DNA of 45,245 bases from Candidatus Ornithomonoglobus merdipullorum (GCA_018714695.1 DVNB01000108.1:1-45245); one strand, 5' to 3'. Counted from the stretch's first letter, positions 23,311 to 31,868 are shown. Notes: generated by a model from the sequence alone, not told the origin. Made by a program: numbers and translations.

Positions 23311-24279
23311 TTAAAACAATATAAAATACAAAGCCGTTTTCAATCCGAGAAGTATAACAAGCGCCATGACCGACGCTGCATACATCAGCCTGTTCGCGCG
23401 CACTATATCCTCCGGCTCGATCTCCCTGCGCTCGTCACCTATGTATTCCTTTTTATAAAGTTTTCCAAAATAGTATGCATCCCCGGCCAGTCTCACACCC
23501 AGTGCTCCGGCGCATGCCGCCTCAGTCTGGGCGCTGTTGGGACTTGCATGTTTTGCTCTGTCACGTCTGAATATCCTCATCGCTCCCGCTCCGTCCATGT
23601 GAGTTATGTACGCCGCGAGCACGATCAGCAGTCCCGAAAGGCGCGAAGGTATAAAATTCACCGCATCGTCCAGCCTTGCTGCCGCCCTGCCGAGCTTTAT
23701 ATATTTTTCGTTCTTATAGCCCACCATTGAATCCATAGTGTTTACAGCCTTATACAGAAATCCGAGCGGCGCACCGCCGGCAGCGAAATACAGCATAGGC
23801 GCTATAACTCCATCCGAAGCATTCTCTGCGACAGTCTCTACCGCCGCTCTTATAACTCCCTTTTCGTCAAGCGCAGCCGTATCACGTCCTACTATCATCG
23901 AAACGGCACGGCGCGCATCTTCAAGACTGCCGTATTTTATCGCGTCGTATACCTTCATGCTCTCACACCTGAGCGACCGCGCCGCCAGTATGAACCAACA
24001 CATAATACTTTCCGCAGCCACATACAGCCAAGGGCTGACAAAGTATGCCGCTGCAGATACCGCTGCTGCCGCAGCCGTTACCACTGCACAGACAATAATG
24101 ACAAGCATTATCCCTGCCGCGATCTCATGCCCTCGGAATATACGTCTTAAAACGCGTTCACAGATCGATATCAGATCTCCTATAATACATATCGGATGAA
24201 ATCTCCAATGCGGATCTCCGAATATACAGTCAAGAACAAATCCTGCCGCGAGTGCCGCGGCGGAATATATGATAAGCAT
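23311..24279 (-). CDS. cbiB: Adenosylcobinamide-phosphate synthase
   Basis: CbiB attaches aminopropanol phosphate to adenosylcobyric acid. The 322-residue membrane protein has several hydrophobic segments and the family motifs DCIFGDPHWRFHPICIIG near residues 17-34, GRDTAALDEKGVIRAAVETVAENASDGVIAP (from about 128; read the core ETVAENASDG), YKAVNTMDSMVGY and SPNSAQTEAACAGAL. It sits between the short cobU-like gene and cobD. Confidence 0.96.
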   Translation of the reverse strand: MLIIYSAAALAAGFVLDCIFGDPHWRFHPICIIGDLISICERVLRRIFRGHEIAAGIMLVIIVCAVVTAAAAAVSAAAYFVSPWLYVAAESIMCWFILAARSLRCESMKVYDAIKYGSLEDARRAVSMIVGRDTAALDEKGVIRAAVETVAENASDGVIAPMLYFAAGGAPLGFLYKAVNTMDSMVGYKNEKYIKLGRAAARLDDAVNFIPSRLSGLLIVLAAYITHMDGAGAMRIFRRDRAKHASPNSAQTEAACAGALGVRLAGDAYYFGKLYKKEYIGDERREIEPEDIVRANRLMYAASVMALVILLGLKTALYFILF

Positions 24280-24291
24280 TTATTATATCTC

Positions 24292-24624
24292 CTACTTTAT
24301 TTTTACCGGTATACCGCAGACAAGCCTGTACACCTCATCGGCACACCCGGCAATGCGGCAGACTATACGTCCCGTCACTTCGCGTATTATTCTCTCACTG
24401 CTTTCGGCGGGTACTATACCCATACCGATCTCGTCACAGGTCACGGCATCCGGCTTTTCCGACCCTATAAGCTCAAAGACCCTCTTTTCGGGATCATCAC
24501 CGTTTTCCACGCACTCCCTTATATACTCGTGCAGGTCAAAAAGCGCTCTTTCCTCGCTTATCCCGAGTGTTTCGGAAACAAAACGCCGCTTCCCCTGATA
24601 TGCTCCGCCCGTAACAAGAATCAT
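24292..24624 (-). CDS. Short CobU-like protein, lacks a canonical P-loop serine and guanylylation His
   Basis: This 110-residue protein resembles a shortened CobU. The N-terminus has GGAYQGKRRF where CobU has GGxxSGKS, and the C-terminus keeps CDEIGMGIVP (63-72) followed by GRIVCRIAGCADEVYR and GIPVKIK, which match the canonical end of CobU. The central region with the RxxRHxxR histidine is missing. A full-length CobU with the opposite pattern is encoded two genes upstream. The gene overlaps cobS by 4 bp and is intact, so it is probably a real short family member rather than decay. Function unproven; it may bind nucleotide or corrinoid or partner the longer protein. Confidence 0.75.
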   Translation of the reverse strand: MILVTGGAYQGKRRFVSETLGISEERALFDLHEYIRECVENGDDPEKRVFELIGSEKPDAVTCDEIGMGIVPAESSERIIREVTGRIVCRIAGCADEVYRLVCGIPVKIK

Positions 24625-25376
24625 AAGAACCTCCCTGCTGCGATCACCGCAGCCGCGACTGCGCCCTCGCAGATCTGTAAAAACCAGCCCGCAAGATCGC
24701 CGGTTATACCTCCAAATCTTTTAACGCTCGTGTACCTGTATATAAAAAACACAATAAGTGCCGCAAACGTCATCCCAATGCCGCGCCGCGCATCTATAAA
24801 TACCGAGGCACACACAGCTGCCGCCGCCCAGACGACCAGCACCGCCGCAGTACGCTTTTTATCTGCCGCTGAAGAAAATGCCGCAGCCAATCCCGTATTC
24901 TTCGCCAGCGGGAACTTCACAACAGAAAGTCCGCTGAGCGAACGTGACAATATACAGCCTATAGCTATAACGGGAATATCCGGCGCTGTCGCCTCGCTCC
25001 ATATTCCCATCATCAATACAAAATACACTGCGGTATATATCACCGAAAATGCCCCTATATGCGGATCCTTCAGAATTTCCAGACGTTTTCCCTTATCCGC
25101 ATACGATGCCGCGGCATCCGAGGTGTCAATAAATCCGTCCATATGTATCCCGCCTGTGAGTATTATAGGCAAGACCGTCATTACAGCCGAAAACAGAAGT
25201 GTCCCCGCACCGAGCGCATTCATCAAAGCAGCCGCGCAAAGCGCTGTCGCTCCGAGCACCGCACCGACCAAAGGGAAGAAGCACATTGCATACCGCATAG
25301 CTCTCTCGTCCCACTCTGTTTTCGGCATAGGTATCCTTGAATACATTGAAAACGCTATGATCACCGATCTCAGCAT
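24621..25376 (-). CDS. cobS: Adenosylcobinamide-GDP ribazoletransferase (cobalamin synthase)
   Basis: CobS joins adenosylcobinamide-GDP to alpha-ribazole (or its phosphate), the last assembly step. The 251-residue polytopic membrane protein has the family N-terminus IIAFSMYSRIPMPK and the conserved ILTGGIHMDGFIDTSDA with D-K-G-K-R near residues 80-105, and RYTSVKRFGGITGDLAG near 210-228. ATG 25376 has AGGGGGG about 5 nt upstream and overlaps the cobU end by 7 bp. Confidence 0.95.
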   Translation of the reverse strand: MLRSVIIAFSMYSRIPMPKTEWDERAMRYAMCFFPLVGAVLGATALCAAALMNALGAGTLLFSAVMTVLPIILTGGIHMDGFIDTSDAAASYADKGKRLEILKDPHIGAFSVIYTAVYFVLMMGIWSEATAPDIPVIAIGCILSRSLSGLSVVKFPLAKNTGLAAAFSSAADKKRTAAVLVVWAAAAVCASVFIDARRGIGMTFAALIVFFIYRYTSVKRFGGITGDLAGWFLQICEGAVAAAVIAAGRFL

Positions 25377-25909
25377 TTTATCCCCCCTTTTATCACTGTC
25401 GGCACAGAGCATACCACCTCTGTCACTCTGTCCGCGATGCCCGCGATATAAATATTTATATCGGCAAGCGCGCGCATGTACATATCCGTCCCCTCGCCAT
25501 AGTCTATGCCGTCAGAGAACACCTCATTTGTAACTATACATGCGCTGCGGCACACTCTTGCCAGCATATCGACACCTCTCTTTATCCTTTGCACACACCC
25601 GGGATCCATCCGGTCTGTTCTGAACATCTCATTGGCGACAAGATTCCCGACGCATTCAAGCAGCACATCAGAGCCGCGAGCTATACAAAGGCTTTCAAGC
25701 TCCGTAAAGCATTCAACCGTCGCAAACCCTTTTCCGCCCCGCAATCTTTTATGTCTCGCTATCCTTGCCTCTCCCTCGGCGCCAAACGGCTGCATCGTCG
25801 CGATGTATATGAGCGGCGCACCGGTATTTATTTCGTGCAGAGCACAGATGCGTTTTTCCGCATATGCCGATTTGCCGCTCCCGCTGCCGCCCGTTATAAG
25901 CTCTATCAT
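25370..25909 (-). CDS. cobU: CobU-type adenosylcobinamide kinase/guanylyltransferase
   Basis: CobU phosphorylates adenosylcobinamide and transfers GMP to it. The 179-residue protein has the P-loop GGSGSGKS (7-14), the RIARHKRLR motif with the likely guanylylated His53, VLLECVGNLVANEMF near 82-96 and VTNEV near 116-120. The next block, canonically GLGIVP, is replaced by FSDGIDYGEGTDMYMRAL. The nearby short paralogue retains that missing motif. ATG 25909 overlaps the cbiA stop as ATGA, fixing the start; a longer in-frame extension lies within cbiA. Confidence 0.9.
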   Translation of the reverse strand: MIELITGGSGSGKSAYAEKRICALHEINTGAPLIYIATMQPFGAEGEARIARHKRLRGGKGFATVECFTELESLCIARGSDVLLECVGNLVANEMFRTDRMDPGCVQRIKRGVDMLARVCRSACIVTNEVFSDGIDYGEGTDMYMRALADINIYIAGIADRVTEVVCSVPTVIKGGIKC

Positions 25910-27261
25910 TTCCCGTACCTCATACATTCGTCGATAAATCTCTCTGCGAACCGCGGTTCTGAGCGGAGATATATGTGCGGAAACCCCGCAAAGAGCGTCC
26001 CCTCCGTATGGACACATTCCCAGCTGCGTCTTCCCCCGGGCTTTACGGCTATACATCCGCTGCCGTTATCAGTACTGTCCCAGTAATGGAATTCATGTAT
26101 CCTCACGGTCTCGCCGCGGTCAAGATATACGCAGCTGCGAATAGCCGAAAGCTCCGCATAGCCGAATCGGACAAGTCTGTCCCTTTTGACCGCATCCGCC
26201 TTTATAACTCCCGCCATATCGGCAAAACAGCCCTTCTTGACCTCTATCCTTTCGTGCAGATACATAAAGCCCCCGCATTCGGCTATGCACGGCATACCGC
26301 TCTCTATACACCCTCGTACACTTTTAAGCATCGGTGTGTTTTTACTAAGAGCCTCGGAATGCAGCTCGGGATAACCACCTCCGAAGATCAGCCCCGATAC
26401 GCCGTCCGGAACATTCTCGTCTTCGATCGGACTGAAGTACACCGGCTCAGCGCCCATGCTCTTTAAGATGTCAAGATTGTCCTTATAATAAAAACAGAAT
26501 GCACGGTCATACGCAACGCCTATTTTTACATGTCCCCTGTATAGAAATTCACTTTTTTCCGCATCGATAGACGGCGCGCTTTCCGCAAGCTTTAATATAA
26601 GCCCGAGATCTACAGTCTCGGCTATCATCTCCGCGTTTTTTTCGATCACATCTGCATCATTTTCCCATGGCATTGTAAGTCCTAAGTGGCGGCTCTCCAC
26701 AGTGTTTTCAAGTCTCGGTATATAACCTGCGGCAGCCGTTCCTGTCTCACGCTCGATCACCGGCTTTAGCATTTTATATGTCATCTCTGTAACACCGCTG
26801 AGTATGACTGCCTTTATGTTGCTGTCATTCCGAAAACCTACGATCCCGTTTATAACGGATATTATCGTATACGACATACCTCGCGCGGGGATCACAAGCA
26901 CCGCCGGTACACCGAGAGTTTTTAGTGTATCGTACGTGCTGGCCTTATCGGAATCCGGCTTCACGCCGTCATAATAGCCCATAACTCCCTCGATCACCGC
27001 GATATCCGCATCCTTCGCATTCTCACAAAACACCTCACGAAGCTCTGCTGGCGACAAAAAAAACGGATCAAGATTTACTCCCTGCCGTCCCGCAGCGGCG
27101 AAATGGTGCATCGGATCTATATAATCCGGACCGCATTTAAACGGTGAAACGCTGAGCCCCTTATTTACAAACGCTCTCATGACCGCACATGCGGCGGTCG
27201 TCTTGCCGCCGCCGCTCATCGCCGAAACGAAGGCTATACGCGGTATTGCCTTACTCATCAT
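25906..27261 (-). CDS. cbiA: Cobyrinate a,c-diamide synthase
   Basis: CbiA amidates the a and c side chains of cobyrinic acid with glutamine and ATP. The 451-residue protein has an N-terminal MSGGGKTT P-loop-like motif, PFKCGPDYIDPMHH near residues 41-54, VIEGVMGYYDG near 94, and a C-terminal amidotransferase domain with GLIFGGGYPELH, the catalytic Cys in IAECGGFMYL and the His in RIHEFHYWD. GGAGG lies 7 nt before ATG 27261; ATG 27258 is also possible. It overlaps cbiET by 11 bp and cobU by 4 bp. Confidence 0.96.
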   Translation of the reverse strand: MMSKAIPRIAFVSAMSGGGKTTAACAVMRAFVNKGLSVSPFKCGPDYIDPMHHFAAAGRQGVNLDPFFLSPAELREVFCENAKDADIAVIEGVMGYYDGVKPDSDKASTYDTLKTLGVPAVLVIPARGMSYTIISVINGIVGFRNDSNIKAVILSGVTEMTYKMLKPVIERETGTAAAGYIPRLENTVESRHLGLTMPWENDADVIEKNAEMIAETVDLGLILKLAESAPSIDAEKSEFLYRGHVKIGVAYDRAFCFYYKDNLDILKSMGAEPVYFSPIEDENVPDGVSGLIFGGGYPELHSEALSKNTPMLKSVRGCIESGMPCIAECGGFMYLHERIEVKKGCFADMAGVIKADAVKRDRLVRFGYAELSAIRSCVYLDRGETVRIHEFHYWDSTDNGSGCIAVKPGGRRSWECVHTEGTLFAGFPHIYLRSEPRFAERFIDECMRYGK

Positions 27262-28450
27262 CACTCATCCTCCGAAGTGTAAATATGTATACTGGATTCT
27301 CGCCCAGAATAAGCGTACTCCTGCCGGCGTTTCTCGAACGAGCCGCGGATATGAGAGACGTCTCGCAAGACAGTCTGAGCCGTTCTGCGATCCGGACAGT
27401 CTCTGACAGAGTTTCAAGCGTTACAGCCGTAAGAACTATTTTAGCGTCCCCGTTTTTTCCAAGCACCGCCTCTATTATCTCTCGAAGATTGCCTCCGCTG
27501 CCGCCTATAAATACTCTGTCGGGCGCGGGGAGCTTTTCAAGAGCCGCCGGCGCATCACCGCCGACTATCCTTACGTTATCGGCAAGAAATTTCCGTCTGT
27601 TTTCTTCTGTAAGCCGCAGCGCTTCTTCGCCGCGTTCTACCGCATAGACCGTTATGTCATGCGATATCAGTGAAAGCGCTATTGAAATGGAGCCGGTCCC
27701 GGAGCCTATGTCGTATATGACGCTTTCCCGATCGGGATCAAGTGCCGCGAGCACAAGAGCTCTGACGCTCTCTTTTGTCATCGGTACCTTTCCGCGTATG
27801 AAATCGCCGTCACTCGGATGCTTTCCGAGCAGACATTTCGGTGAGCAGTTTTCTATAATGACTGCTGCCGGATCGGCTGCTTCGCCGGTATATGACTCCG
27901 GAGCTGTCGTTATTATCCGTTCATCTTCATATCCGAGCCTCGATCCGATATATACCCTGCATTCCGCGCCGTATTCACCAAGCTCGCTGCATATCCGCAG
28001 CGCATCGGCAGCCCTGCCCAGCAGCGCAAACGTGTAACGGCTGTCTCTCACACGGCAAACGATACTCTTATCAATACCGTGCAGGCTTACCACATCTGTA
28101 TCCTCCGCAGCGATTCCCAGTTTTGCACACATATACGAAAGTGTCGATATGCCCGGAAGCGTTATGATCTCATACCCGGAAAGTCTGTCCCTGAGCTTTT
28201 TCGCGCCGCTGTAAAATGACGTGTCCCCCGAGAGCAGCACCGATACTGACGAATACTCCGAATGTTCCGACAAATATTCCGCTATCTCAACGGGCTTGTA
28301 CGATACGTACATTGGCTTACCGCTGTCCTTCACCGATTCTAACACACGCGCCGCGCCTATAAACGCATCAGACGCCGCTATTGCGTCACGCGCCTCCGCG
28401 GTCAGCGTTCCCGCGCCGCCCATTCCCGTTCCTATAAGATAAACCTTCAT
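27251..28450 (-). CDS. cbiET: Cobalt-precorrin-7 C5 / precorrin-6B C15 methyltransferase, decarboxylating (CbiE-CbiT fusion)
   Basis: This 399-residue protein fuses two methyltransferases that act late in corrin formation: CbiE methylates C5 and CbiT methylates C15 and decarboxylates the acetate on C12. CbiE covers residues 1 to about 200 (MKVYLIGTGMGGAGTLT; LLSGDTSFYS; LPGISTLSYM). CbiT covers about 212-399 (IRGKVPMTKESVRALVL; YDIGSGTGSISIAL; IGGSGGNLREII). The fusion resembles aerobic CobL. It starts 65 bp before cbiD ends, the longest overlap in the operon. Confidence 0.95.
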   Translation of the reverse strand: MKVYLIGTGMGGAGTLTAEARDAIAASDAFIGAARVLESVKDSGKPMYVSYKPVEIAEYLSEHSEYSSVSVLLSGDTSFYSGAKKLRDRLSGYEIITLPGISTLSYMCAKLGIAAEDTDVVSLHGIDKSIVCRVRDSRYTFALLGRAADALRICSELGEYGAECRVYIGSRLGYEDERIITTAPESYTGEAADPAAVIIENCSPKCLLGKHPSDGDFIRGKVPMTKESVRALVLAALDPDRESVIYDIGSGTGSISIALSLISHDITVYAVERGEEALRLTEENRRKFLADNVRIVGGDAPAALEKLPAPDRVFIGGSGGNLREIIEAVLGKNGDAKIVLTAVTLETLSETVRIAERLRLSCETSLISAARSRNAGRSTLILGENPVYIFTLRRMSDDE

Positions 28451-29543
28451 TGATCGTCTCCTTTATAACACTCTCGCTTCCGCCCCGGCAAAGCTCTCCG
28501 TAAACATTCGAAAAAACGATGAACGCGTGTTCGATACGCCCGGCACATCTTTTGCCGATATAGTGATCTATACGCGCGGCGATCCTTTTCATCACTTTTT
28601 CAAGTGCTCCGCATTCTTTAAGCACGGATACGGCATCATCAGTCGTAACACTCTCCATTATCCGCTCAAGCTTATCCTTTGGCACTCCCTCCAGCGCCGC
28701 GTTCGCACAAAGCACCTCCGCTCTTCCGTCGGCAATGCGCGAATGCGTGTTCATTATCCCGGCCGCAAGCTTTATCAGCTTTCCTGCATGACCTATCAGA
28801 AGTATTCCCGCAAAACCTTTATCCGCCGCAAGATCTATGGCTTCACCTATGAAATTCCCGCATTTGACCGCCGCGTCGATGTCAAGTCCAATGTTTTGCA
28901 TTATATAATCCCTGCCGTAATTACCCGGTGTGACGAGCGCAAACGTGTGACCGTTTGCTTTTTTAAAACTGAGCTCTACGGAGATCGTGTCTATAAGCGC
29001 CTTTGTGCTCATAGGCTCAACGATACCGGTCGTGCCGAGTATCGATATACCACCCTCTATTCCCAGCCGCGGGTTAAATGTCTTTAAAGCAGCCTTATCA
29101 CCGCCCGGCACGGATATAACTATCTCGGCACCGCTCTCCGTCCCGTACTCGTCCATAACATCATACACAGCCTCAGTGATCATTCTTCTCGGTACGCTGT
29201 TTATTGCTGCCTCGCCGACTGGCTGTTCAAGCCCCGGCTTTGTCACTCTGCCTACCCCCTTGCCTCCGTCTATCCGTATATCCTTTCCGCAGAGGCGCAC
29301 TCGGGAGTATATCAAAAGCCCGTCGGTTATATCAGGATCATCACCGGCATATTTTTGTACGGCACACACTGCAATGTCTCCGTCAAAATGCGCATCAATA
29401 AGCAATGCTGTCACAGTCTCTCCCGACGGCGTGACAACCCCCTCGCTCTCCGGGATCATGCCCGAGATCAACATCCTTACGGCTGCCTTTGAGGCTATCG
29501 CGGCACAGGTGCCGGTCGTGTATCCCTTTTTCAGCTTACCCAT
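28386..29543 (-). CDS. cbiD: Cobalt-precorrin-5B C1-methyltransferase
   Basis: CbiD methylates C1 in the cobalt-early route and is a hallmark of anaerobic cobalamin synthesis. The 385-residue protein starts MGKLKKGYTTGTCAA and has VSVPGGDKAALKTFNPRLGIEGGISILGTTGIVEPMS (from about 155; core LGIEGGISILGTTG), plus LIGHAGKLIKLAAG. The last 20 or so residues (GNGRRGNADRGGA) look low-complexity and are encoded inside the overlap with cbiET. It overlaps cbiK by 8 bp at its start. Confidence 0.96.
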   Translation of the reverse strand: MGKLKKGYTTGTCAAIASKAAVRMLISGMIPESEGVVTPSGETVTALLIDAHFDGDIAVCAVQKYAGDDPDITDGLLIYSRVRLCGKDIRIDGGKGVGRVTKPGLEQPVGEAAINSVPRRMITEAVYDVMDEYGTESGAEIVISVPGGDKAALKTFNPRLGIEGGISILGTTGIVEPMSTKALIDTISVELSFKKANGHTFALVTPGNYGRDYIMQNIGLDIDAAVKCGNFIGEAIDLAADKGFAGILLIGHAGKLIKLAAGIMNTHSRIADGRAEVLCANAALEGVPKDKLERIMESVTTDDAVSVLKECGALEKVMKRIAARIDHYIGKRCAGRIEHAFIVFSNVYGELCRGGSESVIKETINEGLSYRNGNGRRGNADRGGA

Positions 29544-30336
29544 TACTCTTGTGATCTCCTATTGCCATTCGGATATGATCCGCAAATATCGCTCTTACTC
29601 CTTCGTATTCTCCGAGTCCGCGTCTTTCACATATGACCTCATACCCTTCGGCTTCAAGCTCCGTAAGCCACGATCCCTCGCCGCTCCCGCAAATATCATT
29701 CAGTGCATGCTCTCCGGCAACCATGAGAAGCGGCTTGAGTATCACTCTTTTCGCCCCCGAAATCCGAAGCCTGCTCTTTACATCCTCAATATCCGGAAAC
29801 GCCTCAACTGTGCCAACAAAACAGTTTTTATGTCCCCTTGCGTTCAAGCGGTACGCAAGGGCGGCATACGCCGAATTTGCGCAGTGTTCTGTACCATGTC
29901 CGACAAACACCGCCGCGGTCCCGTCGTCCGTAAGCTGTGGCGCAGCTTCCGCCATCACTTCTGCAAGCCGTTCATAATCGCTGTCATATGTGAGAAGCGG
30001 AGTACCTATGCACATCGTCTCAAACCGGTCTCTGTATCCGTATACCTGCTCTCTCATCAGCTCATATTCGTATCCGTTTATAATATATGTAGGCTGTACG
30101 ACAATATCGGAATATCCTTCTCCTGCAAGCTTTTCAAGCGCTCTCGGAACATTATCCGTCTCCATCCCGTCACGCGCCTCAAGCTTTGCTATTATCCTTT
30201 CACTAGTAAACGCCCGTCTTACCTCATAATCTTCAAAAGCCGCCCCGAAGCTTTTCTCTGCCGCTTCTATCGCAGCCATTGCGCCTTTACAGCTCGTACC
30301 AAAGCTTACGGCAAGTATCGCTCTTTTGTAATCCAT
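29536..30336 (-). CDS. cbiK: Sirohydrochlorin cobaltochelatase
   Basis: CbiK inserts cobalt into sirohydrochlorin at the entry to the cobalt-early pathway. The 266-residue length and the start AILAVSFGTSCKGA, VQPTYIINGYEYE, the metal-binding FVGHGTEHCANSAY and LKPLLMVAGEHALNDI motifs are typical, with His residues in both. I set the start at ATG 30336, with GAGGAG 8 nt upstream; an in-frame extension to 30414 runs through hairpins and lacks similarity. It is the first gene after the ATPase insertion and no promoter is obvious before it. Confidence 0.95.
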   Translation of the reverse strand: MDYKRAILAVSFGTSCKGAMAAIEAAEKSFGAAFEDYEVRRAFTSERIIAKLEARDGMETDNVPRALEKLAGEGYSDIVVQPTYIINGYEYELMREQVYGYRDRFETMCIGTPLLTYDSDYERLAEVMAEAAPQLTDDGTAAVFVGHGTEHCANSAYAALAYRLNARGHKNCFVGTVEAFPDIEDVKSRLRISGAKRVILKPLLMVAGEHALNDICGSGEGSWLTELEAEGYEVICERRGLGEYEGVRAIFADHIRMAIGDHKSNG

Positions 30337-30365
30337 TGATAATTCTCCTCTCATGTACCGATAAC

Positions 30366-30430
30366 TCGCCGTGGACAGCCAAAACAGAACACGGCGATGA
30401 GACTTGGTGAACATTCCTGCATATGTTCAC
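30366..30430 (-). other. Two perfect hairpins between the AAA ATPase gene and cbiK
   Basis: GTGAACAT/ATGTTCAC (30407-30414 with 30423-30430) follows the ATPase stop, and TCGCCGTG/CACGGCGA (30366-30373 with 30390-30397) follows that. Both have 8-bp perfect stems but no T-run on the minus strand. They may be processing or stability elements that allow read-through into cbiK. Confidence 0.4.
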
Positions 30431-31723
30431 TCATATCAGCTCACCCAGTTTTCGTGCAAGGTACAACGGTATATTTGTAACTGCGCCGTCACGACGGTAT
30501 GACCGTTTCGAAAAACGCACGGCATATTTGGGTGATCTTTCCGAAATATATCGCTTAAATGACGGCGCTGTCTTATCCTCTCCCCCTTTTACTTCTATAG
30601 GTATTATGTCGCTGCCATACTGTACAATAAAATCGATCTCTCCTCTTTTATCCGCAAAATATCTGGGCGCGACCTCGAACTGTCCGGTAAGCTGCTGCAA
30701 TACGTAATTTTCGGTCAGTGGTCCTTTGAACTGATAATCGCTTTTCAAAAGGATCGCGCTGTTATCGATACCCGCCATATGCTTTAGCAGCCCCGTGTCA
30801 AACATGAACAACTTGAATTGACTCAAGCTATCAAATGCGGACAGCGGATGCTCTGGCTTCGACACGTTATATACCCTGTTCACCATTCCTGCCGAAACGA
30901 GCCACTCTATCGCTTCCTCATATTCGCGTGCCCTTGCTCCCTCACGCACCGCGCCGTAAATAAACTTTTCGTTTGCCTTTGCAAGCTGCGTTACTATACT
31001 TCTGAATACCATGAGTATCCTGCCGCTGTTGATCCTGCCATTATGCTTTGAGAAATCGTTCTCATATATCTCTGTCAATTCATGCTGGATCCGCGATATT
31101 CTCGCGGGATCCTTATGCTTTACCCATGACGCAACACACTCCGGCATTCCGCCTATAATGATGTAGTTATTATACGCCTCAAGCAGCTTCGAATGGAATA
31201 TCTCCTCTATCGTCCGATCCTTGCTTATCGTTTCATAATACGAAAACAGCTGCGGTTTTGTCGCCTCCAGAAATTCGTCAAACGTCATAGGCGCTATATC
31301 GAGCAGGTTTACCATCCCCACAGGGTACGTTTTCGGCTGTGAGAGAAGTGTTCCCAACAAACTTCCCGCCGCGATAACATGATATTCATTTGCTTTTTCA
31401 TAAAAATATTTCAACGAGTTCAATGCGGCGGAACACTCCTGTACCTCATCAAAAATAATTAGCGTCTTCCCCGGTACTATCTCGCGTTCCGCGATCAGCG
31501 ACAACAGCTCCACTATTCTGCGCGGATCCTTATTCGCCTCAAAGATAGAACTCAGCTCTTCCTCTTCATCAAAATTAAGATAGACGAAATCTTCGTAGCA
31601 GCTTTTCCCAAACTCTTTCATAAGCCACGTCTTACCCACCTGCCGCGCACCCTTGAGTACCATGGGCTTGCGTTCTTCGTCATTTTTCCAATGTATCAGT
31701 TCACGTATCGCGTTCCTTTTCAT
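30431..31723 (-). CDS. AAA_14/DUF4143 ATPase inserted in the cobalamin operon
   Basis: This 430-residue protein belongs to the widespread AAA_14 plus DUF4143 family. It has a P-loop GARQVGKTW at residues 25-33, Walker B TLIIFDEVQ near 88-96, AAGSLLGTLLS, and a C-terminal PD-(D/E)XK-like block GEIDFIVQYGSDIIPIEVKGG (core EIDFI...IPIEVKGG). The cellular role is unknown; relatives are scattered and often horizontally acquired. It has its own promoter and breaks an otherwise tightly packed set of cbi genes (gaps of 145 and 94 bp). ATG 31723 is preferred over TTG 31744; no strong ribosome binding site is visible. No cobalamin role is suggested by the sequence. Confidence 0.88.
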   Translation of the reverse strand: MKRNAIRELIHWKNDEERKPMVLKGARQVGKTWLMKEFGKSCYEDFVYLNFDEEEELSSIFEANKDPRRIVELLSLIAEREIVPGKTLIIFDEVQECSAALNSLKYFYEKANEYHVIAAGSLLGTLLSQPKTYPVGMVNLLDIAPMTFDEFLEATKPQLFSYYETISKDRTIEEIFHSKLLEAYNNYIIIGGMPECVASWVKHKDPARISRIQHELTEIYENDFSKHNGRINSGRILMVFRSIVTQLAKANEKFIYGAVREGARAREYEEAIEWLVSAGMVNRVYNVSKPEHPLSAFDSLSQFKLFMFDTGLLKHMAGIDNSAILLKSDYQFKGPLTENYVLQQLTGQFEVAPRYFADKRGEIDFIVQYGSDIIPIEVKGGEDKTAPSFKRYISERSPKYAVRFSKRSYRRDGAVTNIPLYLARKLGELI

Positions 31724-31756
31724 GAAGATCACCGTCCGTTGCAAAATAATACATAT

Positions 31757-31785
31757 ATTGTATCACATTTTTCCCGCATTTTCAA
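31757..31785 (-). promoter_or_regulatory. Sigma-A promoter of the AAA ATPase gene
   Basis: On the minus strand TTGAAA (31785-31780) and TACAAT (31762-31757) are separated by 17 bp. It could also drive cbiK and the genes beyond. Confidence 0.75.
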
Positions 31786-31842
31786 TCCGTTATTTACACA
31801 TTTCTCCGCCAATTTAAAATGTCTTTCTACACATTTTTCCGA
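31764..31842 (+). repeat. Three direct repeats CACATTT-(T/C)-T-CC around the ATPase promoter
   Basis: CACATTTTTCCCG begins at 31764, CACATTTCTCCG at 31799 and CACATTTTTCCG at 31830, spaced 35 and 31 bp (about three helical turns). The first lies within the spacer of the ATPase promoter and the others upstream of it. They could be binding sites for a regulator, but the region is AT-rich and chance is possible. Confidence 0.4.
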
Positions 31843-31868
31843 AATCATGCCGTGGACCGGCATTTCTA

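Noticed and set aside
24196-25533. Long plus-strand open frame (about 445 codons) opposite cobS and cobU
   Set aside because: It is antisense to genes with clear protein families, encodes a Ser/Ala/Thr/Pro-rich composition without domains and has no ribosome binding site. The codon pattern of the minus-strand genes explains the open frame.
25910-26056. Longer CobU reading frame starting at 26056
   Set aside because: CobU proteins start a few residues before the P-loop; the extra 49 codons are within cbiA.
28987-30339. Long plus-strand open frame (about 450 codons) opposite cbiD and cbiK
   Set aside because: It is a shadow of two well-supported minus-strand genes, with no motif or start signal.
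31848-31865. ATGCCG/CGGCAT hairpin after cbiC as a terminator
   Set aside because: The stem has 6 bp and no T-run follows on the minus strand, so it would not end transcription efficiently.
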